64,000 nt of DNA from assembly GCA_963822595.1 (NCBI GenBank), contig CAWGIG010000004.1, positions 124,001 to 188,000 of the forward strand. Direction: 5' to 3'. The position numbers were made by a program, and so were the translations under genes. Of this stretch, positions 17,250-25,265 are shown in pieces. The notes below the pieces were generated by a model. It had not been told where the DNA came from. It saw only the letters and a program-made list of their open reading frames with translations, and searched no databases. Origin of the DNA: CAVRUH01 sp963822595 (GTDB taxonomy: Bacteria; Chlamydiota; Chlamydiia; Chlamydiales; Waddliaceae). Every line of letters starts with the position of its first letter. Positions within the stretch are counted from its first letter, which is position 1.

Positions 17250-17783
17250 ATGAAAAAAATAACACTAAGCCTAGCAACACTCGCAATGTTGATGGCATGC
17301 AAATTACCAGCAGAAGCAGCTGCAGACACGAAAGTTGGAATTGTCAACTTCAAAACCTGCGTGGAAAAATCCAAAGCAGGAAAAAGAGAACAACAGAATT
17401 TCGAAACGATGAAAAAACAAATGGAAAGCGTTTTAGAGGAAAAAGAAAAATCTCTTAACGACATTTCAAACAAATTCAATGACCCTGACTACCTTGACAG
17501 TCTGTCACCTGAAGCTGAAGCGGAAATTAAACACAAGTTTCGCGTGTTAAGCCAAGAGCTTCAACAGCAGCAAAGCCAGTACTACCAAGTACTCCAGCAA
17601 TCTAACTTCGCTGTCATCCAAAAAATGAGCGAGGAAATTTCACAAGCCTCTCAAGTGGTTGCTAAAGAAAAGAAACTAGACCTCGTTCTAAATGAAGAAA
17701 TGTCATTTTTCCATGCCGAATCCCTCAATATTTCCGATGAAGTCGTAAAAGAAATGGATAAAGCCTTCAAAGAGGATAAATAA
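17250..17783 (+). CDS. skp: Periplasmic chaperone Skp/OmpH
   Basis: 177 residues. Signal peptide MKKITLSLATLAMLMACKLP..., with cleavage likely after AEA at about residue 24. The mature start KVGIVNFKTCVEKSKAGK matches the Skp body, followed by a long charged helical hairpin (QQNFETMKKQMESVLEEKEK ... ELQQQQSQYYQVLQQ) that forms the tentacles holding unfolded outer-membrane proteins. ATG preceded by AAAGGAG. The position between bamA and lpxD supports the call. A Cys at residue 17 could suggest a lipobox, but the context is weak. Confidence 0.9.
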   Translation: MKKITLSLATLAMLMACKLPAEAAADTKVGIVNFKTCVEKSKAGKREQQNFETMKKQMESVLEEKEKSLNDISNKFNDPDYLDSLSPEAEAEIKHKFRVLSQELQQQQSQYYQVLQQSNFAVIQKMSEEISQASQVVAKEKKLDLVLNEEMSFFHAESLNISDEVVKEMDKAFKEDK

Positions 17784-17787
17784 AAAC

Positions 17788-18816
17788 ATGGAAAAGAAGT
17801 CTTTTACTCTCACGGAACTGGCGAAATTAACAAAAACGCAACTTGTTGGCGACGGTAATCACGTCATCACAGATATTGCCGATTTGGATTCTGCGTCGAG
17901 TCAAGAGGCTTCTTTTCTCTCCAACCCAAAATATACACCTACCCGTTACGAGACTGCTATGCGCAACTCGAAGGCGGGTGTTATTTTCATCGCCCCTACT
18001 GTTCAAACCATCGAAGGAAAAAACTTTCTCATCGCCGAAGACCCTACAAGGGCATTCCAAGAAGCTATAGAACTTTTCAGAGGCAAATCCAATCAATTCA
18101 CCGGATTCACTGGAGTTCACCCTACAGCAGTAATTCACGAAACCTGCAAGCTTGGCAAAGAGGTCTCTGTGGGACCCCACGCTGTGATCGATGCCGGAAC
18201 TGTCATTGGGGACAAAACTTTTATTGGCGCAGGATCTTATGTAGGCCCGAATTGTCGCCTTGGAAGTGAGTGTACGATTCATCCTCATGTCACGATACGC
18301 GAGCAAAGTCAGATTGGAAACAGAGTAATTCTTCAGCCCGGAGCCGTTATCGGTGGATGTGGATTTGGTTATTCGACGGATAAAACGGGCAAACATACTA
18401 AACTCAACCACATTGGAAACGTCGTTATTGAAGATGATGTAGAAATCGGATCTAATGCAACTATTGATAGGGCAAGATTTACGTCGACGGTTATTGGCAA
18501 GGGATCAAAAATCGACAATCTTGTGACTATTGCGCACAATGTTCGGATTGGTCAGGATAATCTAATAGCCGGCCAAACCGGAATTGCGGGTTCTACCAAA
18601 ACAGGAAGATGTGTTGTCATTGCGGGGCAATGCGGAGTCAATGGTCACATTGAGATTGCGAGTGGCGTGATTGTGGCCGCTCAATCCGGAGTGGTGAAAT
18701 CATTAGATAAGGCTGGAGCTTACGGTGGACATCCAGCGATTCCGCTGCACGAGCATAACCGCAATCAAGTCATCCTAAAAAAACTCTGCAAAAAAGAAAC
18801 ATCAAAAGATTCGTAA
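17788..18816 (+). CDS. lpxD: UDP-3-O-(acyl)glucosamine N-acyltransferase LpxD
   Basis: 342 residues. The N-terminal uridine-binding domain (LTELAKLTKTQLVGDG ... ADLDSASSQEASFLSNPKY) is followed by a left-handed beta-helix of hexapeptide repeats from about residue 110 to 310. The block DNLVTIAHNVRIG contains the catalytic His, and the C-terminal helix carries lysines. It adds the N-linked hydroxyacyl chain in lipid A synthesis, using the ACP product of the fab genes. It starts 4 nt after skp. Its last 47 nt overlap the convergent kinase frame. Confidence 0.95.
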   Translation: MEKKSFTLTELAKLTKTQLVGDGNHVITDIADLDSASSQEASFLSNPKYTPTRYETAMRNSKAGVIFIAPTVQTIEGKNFLIAEDPTRAFQEAIELFRGKSNQFTGFTGVHPTAVIHETCKLGKEVSVGPHAVIDAGTVIGDKTFIGAGSYVGPNCRLGSECTIHPHVTIREQSQIGNRVILQPGAVIGGCGFGYSTDKTGKHTKLNHIGNVVIEDDVEIGSNATIDRARFTSTVIGKGSKIDNLVTIAHNVRIGQDNLIAGQTGIAGSTKTGRCVVIAGQCGVNGHIEIASGVIVAAQSGVVKSLDKAGAYGGHPAIPLHEHNRNQVILKKLCKKETSKDS

Positions 18817-20491
18817 GTCTTAATGCAAAACAATTAGTTGATAGCTGATCAAAAACTAAATGATAATCGCAGATCTTACTTTTTGACGATAACCAATACT
18901 CACAAACTTTATTTGTTAAATTTTCTTTTCTTCCCATTGCGTCTCCGTTTTCTACGCTGGAAATGAGCCCTTCTTCAATTATAGGTAAAGAAACTTCAAA
19001 CCAGAAAGTCGATCCTTTGCCTTTTTCAGAAGTAAAACCAATATTGCCTCGCATGAGTTCCACAAGCCGTTTGCAAATAGCTAGACCTAAACCTGTACCT
19101 CCAAATTTTCGTGTCGACGACGTATCGGCCTGTGAAAATTTTTCGAATAACAGATTTTGTTTGTCTAAGGGAATGCCAACGCCATTATCTTGTATTTCAA
19201 AATGAATCGTTGCTTGATTGTCTTTGATCTCTTTACACGAAATATTAATAAGAACTTTTCCATTCGGAGTAAATTTTGTCGCATTATTTAAAAGATTTTT
19301 AACAATCTGCCGGATGCATCTAGGATCAAAAACAAGATTTGTAGGGACTTCAGGAGCATATCTCGTGATAATTTCGATATTCTTTTTTGCTGCATTTACA
19401 TTTATTAAATCGACCAACTCCTTGACAATGGCTTTGAGGTCCGCCGGTATCGGATAGAGCTTAAGAATTCCGGCTTCGATTTTAGAAAAATCTAAGATGT
19501 CATCAATAATTGTCATGAGCATTTTACCTGAATCAACGATACGTTGAGTATTCTTGGCTTGCTTTTCATTAAGTTCTGTTTGGGCCAATAAAGAGGCCAT
19601 TCCAATAACACCATTCAGCGGTGTGCGGAGTTCATGGCTCATGTTCGTAAGGAACCTAGTCTTTGCAATATTCGCTTGATCGGCTTTGATTCTTGCATCA
19701 AGGAGCTCTTTGTTTGATTGGGTCAGGTCTGAGTTGACAAGTTGAAGCATTTTTAAATTGTGGAAAGCAAAGAAAGTGGCGGTTGCTAAGATTAGCCCCA
19801 TAAAAAAACTTAATTCAGGTAAATAAGTATCGAAAAGATCTCTAAGTGCTACATCTGGTTTGAGGACAACTTTCCAAGTATTGTTATAAATAGGGAATTC
19901 CTCCTCAACTGGGGATATTTTTTCACCTGTTGTTTTTACTTTGCTTTTTGTGTAAAGTAGATCCTTTCCTTCATAAATGCTGACGGAGTACTGCTGTAAA
20001 ATATCGTTCCCTAAAAGTCCGTCTAAAAATTCGCGAATATCATAAGCTCCAACTATGACCCCTTGGAATTGATTTTTAAAAAAAATAGGAACATAAATTA
20101 GAAACCCTTTGCCCCCTTCCACTAAATTGACTATCGGTGAACTTCCCTTTTCCATTTCCCTTGAAAGAACTTCTAGGGTGTGTTTTTGTTTCTCATCATA
20201 TATGATATTTAGGTTATTTACCGGCGGATCACCTTCAAACAAAACTATCATTTTTGAATGATCGTTTTTATCAATCCACTCAATAGCCCTGAGCCCTGAT
20301 TTAACATCAAAATAAGTTATAGTCTTCAAATTCCATTGTTCTTTGTGGATTCCTTCGCTCATTTCCATGCGCGCTGCCATCTGTTTTAACGATTCAGCAC
20401 TATTTTCTATATGTGTTTGAATGATCGTTTTTACATGCACGAGATTTCCACGGTTCATTCTTTGGAAATTGAGTGTTTCTTGTCCATCCAT
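18770..20491 (-). CDS. Sensor histidine kinase, C-terminal part (sensor end, HisKA, HATPase)
   Basis: 573 residues. Residues 1-225 form an extracytoplasmic CHASE-like sensor (KQMAARMEMSEGIHKEQW ... GFLIYVPIFFKNQFQGVIVGAY), then a membrane helix at 228-245. Phosphoacceptor His286 lies in NMSHELRTPLNGVIGM, the N box at 399-404 (NLLNNA), the G1 box DNGVG at 435-439 and the G2 box GGTGLGL at 464-470. The kinase core is intact. After about residue 505 the sequence is atypical (ENLTNKVCEYWLSSKSKIC...) and ends inside lpxD, which suggests a lost receiver domain. The missing N-terminal membrane part lies in the overlapping upstream frame 20400-21233. Confidence 0.85.
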   Translation of the reverse strand: MDGQETLNFQRMNRGNLVHVKTIIQTHIENSAESLKQMAARMEMSEGIHKEQWNLKTITYFDVKSGLRAIEWIDKNDHSKMIVLFEGDPPVNNLNIIYDEKQKHTLEVLSREMEKGSSPIVNLVEGGKGFLIYVPIFFKNQFQGVIVGAYDIREFLDGLLGNDILQQYSVSIYEGKDLLYTKSKVKTTGEKISPVEEEFPIYNNTWKVVLKPDVALRDLFDTYLPELSFFMGLILATATFFAFHNLKMLQLVNSDLTQSNKELLDARIKADQANIAKTRFLTNMSHELRTPLNGVIGMASLLAQTELNEKQAKNTQRIVDSGKMLMTIIDDILDFSKIEAGILKLYPIPADLKAIVKELVDLINVNAAKKNIEIITRYAPEVPTNLVFDPRCIRQIVKNLLNNATKFTPNGKVLINISCKEIKDNQATIHFEIQDNGVGIPLDKQNLLFEKFSQADTSSTRKFGGTGLGLAICKRLVELMRGNIGFTSEKGKGSTFWFEVSLPIIEEGLISSVENGDAMGRKENLTNKVCEYWLSSKSKICDYHLVFDQLSTNCFALRLTNLLMFLFCRVFLG

Positions 20492-21233
20492 TGCTTGCCA
20501 GAGGAAGATGGAACCTAATACGACACCAAGTGTAGTCGGGATGGGTAGAGAAGGGGTGTGGGTATGGGTTGTGTTGTATGTTTAAAGAAATGATGCCTAT
20601 TGAAATGATTATAAATTCTACTGATGTTCTTGGGACCAATTCGGGGGGTTCTGTCCAACCGGGGGAAACTTCAATGCCAACGAAGTACATAACTAGAGAA
20701 ACTAAATTCAAAGATATGATTAAAGCCCCTAAGATCTTAATAAAGATCGGCTGAAATTTAAAGTCCCATGGAATACTCATGATGCCAATGGCAATACCGA
20801 CTAAAATGAAACAAAATGCATTATTCGAACTCATGCTTCCCTGATGAGCTGAAATCAGATCGTATGAAGGGATGAAATATTGATCTATGTTTAAATCTAG
20901 TTGGAAATTATATTCAAGAAGCTCCATCGTTCCTATTACAATGACACAAAAAGCTAATAGTAACGCAGTTTTTCTTAAATTAATGACTCGGAAAACAAAG
21001 GAAAGACCCGCAAGAAAAAAACACAGCCCCGAATTGTATTCCATCGATGTTATATATCCATTAGAACCTATGATGTTCAATTTAATTAAATGCCAACCGA
21101 TAACAACAGCTAAACCTAGAAAAGCAACAAGTAAACCAATTGTACAAAGGGTAAAAATGGCTATAAGCGAGGGTTTTTTATATGTGTTAGACATGTTCCT
21201 CAATAGAAGCATACTTGCTCTATACATGTTCAT
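20400..21233 (-). CDS. N-terminal membrane domain of the split histidine kinase
   Basis: 277 residues, with about seven or eight hydrophobic helices in the first 235 (IAIFTLCTIGLLVAFLGLAVVIGW..., LLLAFCVIVIGTMELLEY, SVEFIIISIGIIS) and a polar loop between helices 4 and 5 (PSYDLISAHQGSMSSNNAF). The last roughly 45 residues are rich in His, Pro and Thr and overlap the kinase frame by 92 nt. In the kinase frame the same bases read LPIPTTLGVVLGSIFLWQAM, a believable membrane helix leading into the sensor domain. The two frames therefore probably form one sensor kinase of about 840 residues broken between about 20540 and 20600. Confidence 0.65.
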   Translation of the reverse strand: MNMYRASMLLLRNMSNTYKKPSLIAIFTLCTIGLLVAFLGLAVVIGWHLIKLNIIGSNGYITSMEYNSGLCFFLAGLSFVFRVINLRKTALLLAFCVIVIGTMELLEYNFQLDLNIDQYFIPSYDLISAHQGSMSSNNAFCFILVGIAIGIMSIPWDFKFQPIFIKILGALIISLNLVSLVMYFVGIEVSPGWTEPPELVPRTSVEFIIISIGIISLNIQHNPYPHPFSTHPDYTWCRIRFHLPLASNGWTRNTQFPKNEPWKSRACKNDHSNTYRK

Positions 21234-21339
21234 GTATCTTTAAAGGAAACTTTTGTCAATCAATAAAATAATATTTGACATAATTGATCTTAATGTAATA
21301 ATAAGAGGGTTCCGATCGAAAACATCACAAGAGGATGAG

Positions 21340-22533
21340 ATGACTGAAGTTTGGGCATTAGCTTCATTATGGATAGGACTGGCTCTTATCTCTACATTTC
21401 TCTCTGTTAAACTCGGTATCGCAACGGCCTTGTCAGAAATCCTTGTGGGGATTGTAGCACAAGGTATTATTGTCGCCTTTCTGGGTGGTTTTTCATTAGG
21501 TGCCGGTGAATCATGGATTTCATTTTTAGCAGGTAGCGGAGCCATCCTTTTAACTTTTCTGGCCGGTGCAGAGTTAGATCCTACTGTTTTTCGAATGAAA
21601 TGGAAAGAGGTCTGTGTCATTGGACTTGTTGCTTTCTTTGCTCCATTCTTTGGTTGTGCAGCTGTGGCATATTATATCCTACATTGGAGCCTGATGGCCA
21701 GCTGGCTTTGCGGAGTCGCTCTTTCAACTACTTCTGTTGCTGTTGTTTATGCAGTCATGCTTGAATTAGGTTTGAATCGCACAGAATTCGGCAAGGTTAT
21801 TTTAGGTGCCTGTTTTATTAATGACCTTGGAACCGTAATCGCTTTAGGTTTGCTTTTTTCACCATTTTCTATAAAAACAATCATTTTTATCGGGATCAGT
21901 ATCTTGGTGTTTACTTTTCTCCCTAAAATCACACGGTATTTCTTCGAGCATTATGGCGATCTTCCTTCCGAGATCGAAACAAAATACATCTTGCTGGTTT
22001 TATTTGCTATGGGTGCCTTGGCCTCTTGGTCGGGTAGTGAGGCTGTTCTACCTGCCTACATTATCGGAATGATCTTAGCGGGATTGCTTGGTAAACACCA
22101 TGCCTTTGTTCGTAGGATTCGAACACTTACGCTGGGTTTGCTAACTCCCTTTTATTTTATCCGCGCTGGATCCCTTGTATCCATTCCTGCTCTATTGGCT
22201 GCACCACTCGTTTTTATCATTTTGTTGGTAGCTAAAATGGTCACGAAAATCATAGGGGTATATCCTACAGCTCGTTGGGCCAAATATCCAAGATTAGAGT
22301 CTATCTACACCACCCTCTTGATGTCGACCGGATTGACCTTCGGTACTATTTCCTCACTATTTGGGTTAACTCATGGAATTATCAGCGCAGAACAGTATTC
22401 TTATTTGGTGGCTACTGTGATCGGGAGCGCTGTTATTCCAACGATTATTGCAAATGCCTTTTACGTGCCTAGACATCTTTTGTATGAACATCAGCATCAA
22501 ACAGCTGAAAAAGAAATTAAGGAGAAAGGATGA
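21340..22533 (+). CDS. CPA2-family cation:proton antiporter
   Basis: 397 residues from the ATG at 21340, preceded by AAGAGG. The frame opens at 21253 but the extension is not conserved-looking. About 12 hydrophobic helices, with the family blocks ALSEILVGIVAQG, GAGESWISFLAGSGAILLTF (loop), GAELDPTVFRMKWKE and LGACFINDLGTVIAL, which carries the ND pair expected in the ion site. Predicted to exchange Na+ or K+ for protons across the inner membrane. No C-terminal TrkA-N domain. The UspA gene that follows overlaps its stop codon, suggesting that UspA takes a regulatory role. Confidence 0.88.
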   Translation: MTEVWALASLWIGLALISTFLSVKLGIATALSEILVGIVAQGIIVAFLGGFSLGAGESWISFLAGSGAILLTFLAGAELDPTVFRMKWKEVCVIGLVAFFAPFFGCAAVAYYILHWSLMASWLCGVALSTTSVAVVYAVMLELGLNRTEFGKVILGACFINDLGTVIALGLLFSPFSIKTIIFIGISILVFTFLPKITRYFFEHYGDLPSEIETKYILLVLFAMGALASWSGSEAVLPAYIIGMILAGLLGKHHAFVRRIRTLTLGLLTPFYFIRAGSLVSIPALLAAPLVFIILLVAKMVTKIIGVYPTARWAKYPRLESIYTTLLMSTGLTFGTISSLFGLTHGIISAEQYSYLVATVIGSAVIPTIIANAFYVPRHLLYEHQHQTAEKEIKEKG

Positions 22534-22964
22534 TTAAAAAAATTTTAGTTGCTTACGACGGGTCGAATGGATCTCATTCTGCCTTTTTATTTGGATTGGA
22601 TATGGCTAAGAAATTTGAGGCTAATCTAGAGGTATTGTCGGTGGTACGCGTTCTCGAACCCCCTGAAGATGTAGAAACAATAGATAATCTAGAAAGGGGA
22701 AGGGAACACTATGAAAAGTTTTTTACCCTATTACGAAACGAAGCAAAAGAGAAAGATGTTCCAATTAGGACCGAGGTGGCGCTTGGCCATCCTGCGGAAC
22801 AAATCATCCATTGGGCAGGAAAAAACAACGTCGATCTCATTGTAATGGGACATCAGACGAAAAAGTCATTTGGAATATGGTTATTAGGATCTGTACCTGA
22901 TAGGGTTGTTCACCATGCACCATGCTCAGTTATCATTGTTAAGAACGACCACTATAGCAAATAA
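22530..22964 (+). CDS. Universal stress protein, UspA family
   Basis: 144 residues. The N-terminus KKILVAYDGSNGSHSAFLFG and the C-terminal nucleotide-binding motif (DLIVMGHQTKKSFGIWLLGS, then VVHHAPCSVIIVK) place it in the ATP-binding UspA class. The start overlaps the antiporter stop as ATGA, so the two are translationally coupled. Paired UspA proteins often modulate antiporters in response to nucleotides, which fits here. Convergent with the phosphatase gene, with 7 nt between. Confidence 0.92.
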   Translation: MIKKILVAYDGSNGSHSAFLFGLDMAKKFEANLEVLSVVRVLEPPEDVETIDNLERGREHYEKFFTLLRNEAKEKDVPIRTEVALGHPAEQIIHWAGKNNVDLIVMGHQTKKSFGIWLLGSVPDRVVHHAPCSVIIVKNDHYSK

Positions 22965-22971
22965 TATAGGG

Positions 22972-23523
22972 TTAATTTATTTCTAAAATGTAATATTCAG
23001 CCTGTTTAGGCAATTCATTTCGATCTTTCCCAAAAATCTTAAGGATTTGACATATGGCAAAACTGTGTGTCACAAAGAGAACTGTTTTACCAATGAATTT
23101 TTCGCTAGCAATAACTTCTTTCAAAAGATCATCAATCCTTTCAGAAATTGATGATGGTGCTTCACCATTTACCCCTTCCAAATTATAGAGATCCTTTTGA
23201 TTGCTTCTTAATGCTAAGTATTCTTTGTATGTTTTGCCCTCTGCCTTTCCAAAATAAGGTTCCTTTAATCGAGAATCGATTCGAATTAATGTTGTTGGAA
23301 TATCAAGACACTCAGCAATAATTTTAGCAGTTTCAACTGTTCGGGCAACAGGAGAGGATATAATAAACTCTATTCTTTCGGTTTTCTTCAGCAGCGTACC
23401 TTTTTCCAATACCTGGCGACGTCCTTTCTCTGTAAGATGATAGGTATTATCTAATGATGAAGAAAGAATATCCAAGACATTATTTTCGGACTCTCCATGC
23501 CGCATAACTATGATTTTAGTCAC
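22972..23523 (-). CDS. Histidine phosphatase (phosphoglycerate-mutase-like)
   Basis: 183 residues from a GTG at 23523 preceded by GGAGG. The longer frame to 23637 reads through the end of the upstream gene. The RHG signature is IIVMRHGESENN, the second arginine lies in ISSPVARTVETAKII, the acid in KEPYFGKAEGKTY and the second His in VLFVTHSFAICQ. This is a cytoplasmic branch-1 histidine phosphatase. The substrate cannot be told from sequence (phosphoglycerate mutase, sugar phosphatase or other). It lies 16 nt after the DUF2490 gene and is likely cotranscribed. Confidence 0.88.
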   Translation of the reverse strand: MTKIIVMRHGESENNVLDILSSSLDNTYHLTEKGRRQVLEKGTLLKKTERIEFIISSPVARTVETAKIIAECLDIPTTLIRIDSRLKEPYFGKAEGKTYKEYLALRSNQKDLYNLEGVNGEAPSSISERIDDLLKEVIASEKFIGKTVLFVTHSFAICQILKIFGKDRNELPKQAEYYILEIN

Positions 23524-23539
23524 TTTGCCTCCAGTTTCG

Positions 23540-24316
23540 TCAGAATCTAAAATAAAGATCGATGCAATATTGGTAAGTATTAAACCACCGTGGCTCAACA
23601 CTGGGCTTTTGTTTGCTGGCCCTCCATTGCCATTCAAATGCCGCTGAAAATTTATCGGAGAAAGTTGCTTGAAAACCCACTCGGAAGCGGTTTTCGTAGT
23701 AAGGACCGACGAGCCCCGAAGTGTGCGAGGAGCTATAGGTTTTATTTCTAAAGAACCATTCGTTGTGAATAAATGGATTCAGTTGAAGACATGTGAATTT
23801 CCAAGGAGAATAAGCTATGATTCGGTGTCTATATAGGCCGTAATCTTTATTGTGTTTTTTTGTATAATCCCAATACTCGCCTCTCATCCGCTGATCGATG
23901 GTCCATTCAAATAATTCAAACGTGACTTTTGCTTCTAAAACAGATCGATTGATCCATACCCATTCATAATGAGCCTTTGTATTTTTTAAAAATTGCTGGG
24001 TGAAGTTAAATCCGGGCCCGAATGAAAACCTAGAAAATTTATTGAAGCATTCCGGAAGGTAGGGAATAAGGTTATATTGCAAAACTCCTTCATAATCATA
24101 GAACCAAAATTTTTTGTAGTTAGCTCCTAAGCGCTGTTCACTTCTATAAAAGAATTCAAGATTATTTGTTAAATCGAAATGTACTCTTTCATCAAACCAA
24201 ATTCCATGATCGTTATTGGCATTGAGTTCAGTGAGAATACTGCTCTCTAAGGCGGCGCAATTTAATACACAAATAAACATTATATAGGTGAAAATGCGCT
24301 TCATAAAAAATCTCAT
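23540..24316 (-). CDS. DUF2490-like outer-membrane protein
   Basis: 258 residues with an N-terminal signal peptide (MKRIFTYIMFICVLNCAA). The mature chain alternates aromatic and polar residues, as in a small beta-barrel: LEFFYRSEQRLGANYKKFW, RFSFGPGFNFTQQF, LRGEYWDYTKKHNKDYGLYRHR-like strands. It ends DLYFRF with a terminal Phe. The pattern (wfdervhfdltnnlefFYRSEQRLG) resembles the DUF2490 family. Function is unknown. Likely an outer-membrane protein assembled by BamA. ATGs at 24316 and 24304 are both possible starts. Confidence 0.75.
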   Translation of the reverse strand: MRFFMKRIFTYIMFICVLNCAALESSILTELNANNDHGIWFDERVHFDLTNNLEFFYRSEQRLGANYKKFWFYDYEGVLQYNLIPYLPECFNKFSRFSFGPGFNFTQQFLKNTKAHYEWVWINRSVLEAKVTFELFEWTIDQRMRGEYWDYTKKHNKDYGLYRHRIIAYSPWKFTCLQLNPFIHNEWFFRNKTYSSSHTSGLVGPYYENRFRVGFQATFSDKFSAAFEWQWRASKQKPSVEPRWFNTYQYCIDLYFRF

Positions 24317-24384
24317 TTTAAAGAGAAAATAACAAACTAAGGGTATCCCATCAAGAAATATTTATAGTGAAAGGAACTTTGTCT

Positions 24385-25200
24385 TTAAAAATCGCAATAA
24401 AATTCCGCAATCCAGCTTTCCATTTTTTCAACTTGTTCAGGTGTAAGACCGGATTCTTCAGTTGATGCTCCTCTTTCGATTAAACTAACCATAATTTGGC
24501 AAAGATCCTTTATCTGGGACCGGTCTAATATTTTGAAGCCATTCTCGAAAAGGTCAAAAGCGTAATATAAGGGGGACTTTCCTCTTTTATCCCTTCTGTG
24601 GATATTTACTCCATGATTAATTAAAAACATTATTTTATCAAAGTGGTTGATTTCGTCATTTCCATCTTCATTTTTTAACGGATATTTTTTTGCCCACTGA
24701 AGATATGATTTAAGGCTAGGTTTTGGTATCGACCAAAGGACTCGATTAATTCTCTTCCTGTCAGACCATGGAGCGAAATGTTTTGAATTATTGATATCAG
24801 CTCCATGTTTGAGCCAAAAATCTGCGTAAAGAAAATTTTTTGAAGTAAGGGAGCCTAAAAATCGCTCCTGAACATCCATTAAATTTTCACACAGCAGCCA
24901 CCTTTTGACGGCATTATAAGATCGGGTATTTGCACGTGAAAATAGCCGATCAGCCAAAAAGCTTTTTCGGATAATGCTACCGGTAAAATCGGGACCTGGG
25001 TCGACAAGCGTCCCTTGCATCAGAGAAGCAATATCATCTATTTTTTCTGACCATTCGTCTCTTTCATCTTTGGGTGTTTCACTAGCTATATACCAAAAGA
25101 CTCTCCTGATAGCATAGAAGGTCGTACGGGAGCCAAAACGCTTATCTGAAATTTCACGTGCGTTGCAACAATCGCACCTATTTTCAAAAGTTACATTCAT
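24385..25200 (-). CDS. Ankyrin-repeat-containing protein
   Basis: 271 residues. GGGGAGAT precedes the ATG. An N-terminal Cys-pair segment (FENRCDCCNAREIS) is followed by a helical region and at least two degenerate ankyrin repeats: NFLYADFWLKHGADINNSKHF and DKIMFLINHGVNIHRRDKRG then KSPLYYAFDLFENG. No signal peptide. Ankyrin proteins are a common class of host-directed proteins in amoeba-associated bacteria. Secretion is not shown here. It begins an accessory run of eukaryotic-like or unknown genes on the minus strand. Confidence 0.7.
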   Translation of the reverse strand: MNVTFENRCDCCNAREISDKRFGSRTTFYAIRRVFWYIASETPKDERDEWSEKIDDIASLMQGTLVDPGPDFTGSIIRKSFLADRLFSRANTRSYNAVKRWLLCENLMDVQERFLGSLTSKNFLYADFWLKHGADINNSKHFAPWSDRKRINRVLWSIPKPSLKSYLQWAKKYPLKNEDGNDEINHFDKIMFLINHGVNIHRRDKRGKSPLYYAFDLFENGFKILDRSQIKDLCQIMVSLIERGASTEESGLTPEQVEKMESWIAEFYCDF

Positions 25201-25265
25201 ATCTCCCCTATAGGAAAATTATTCACATATTTTTAGCATATCAGTAAGTCACTGTCAAAAGGACT

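Noticed and set aside
22972..23637. Longer histidine phosphatase frame starting at 23637
   Set aside because: The first 38 residues read through the end of the upstream gene. The GTG at 23523 has a strong ribosome site.
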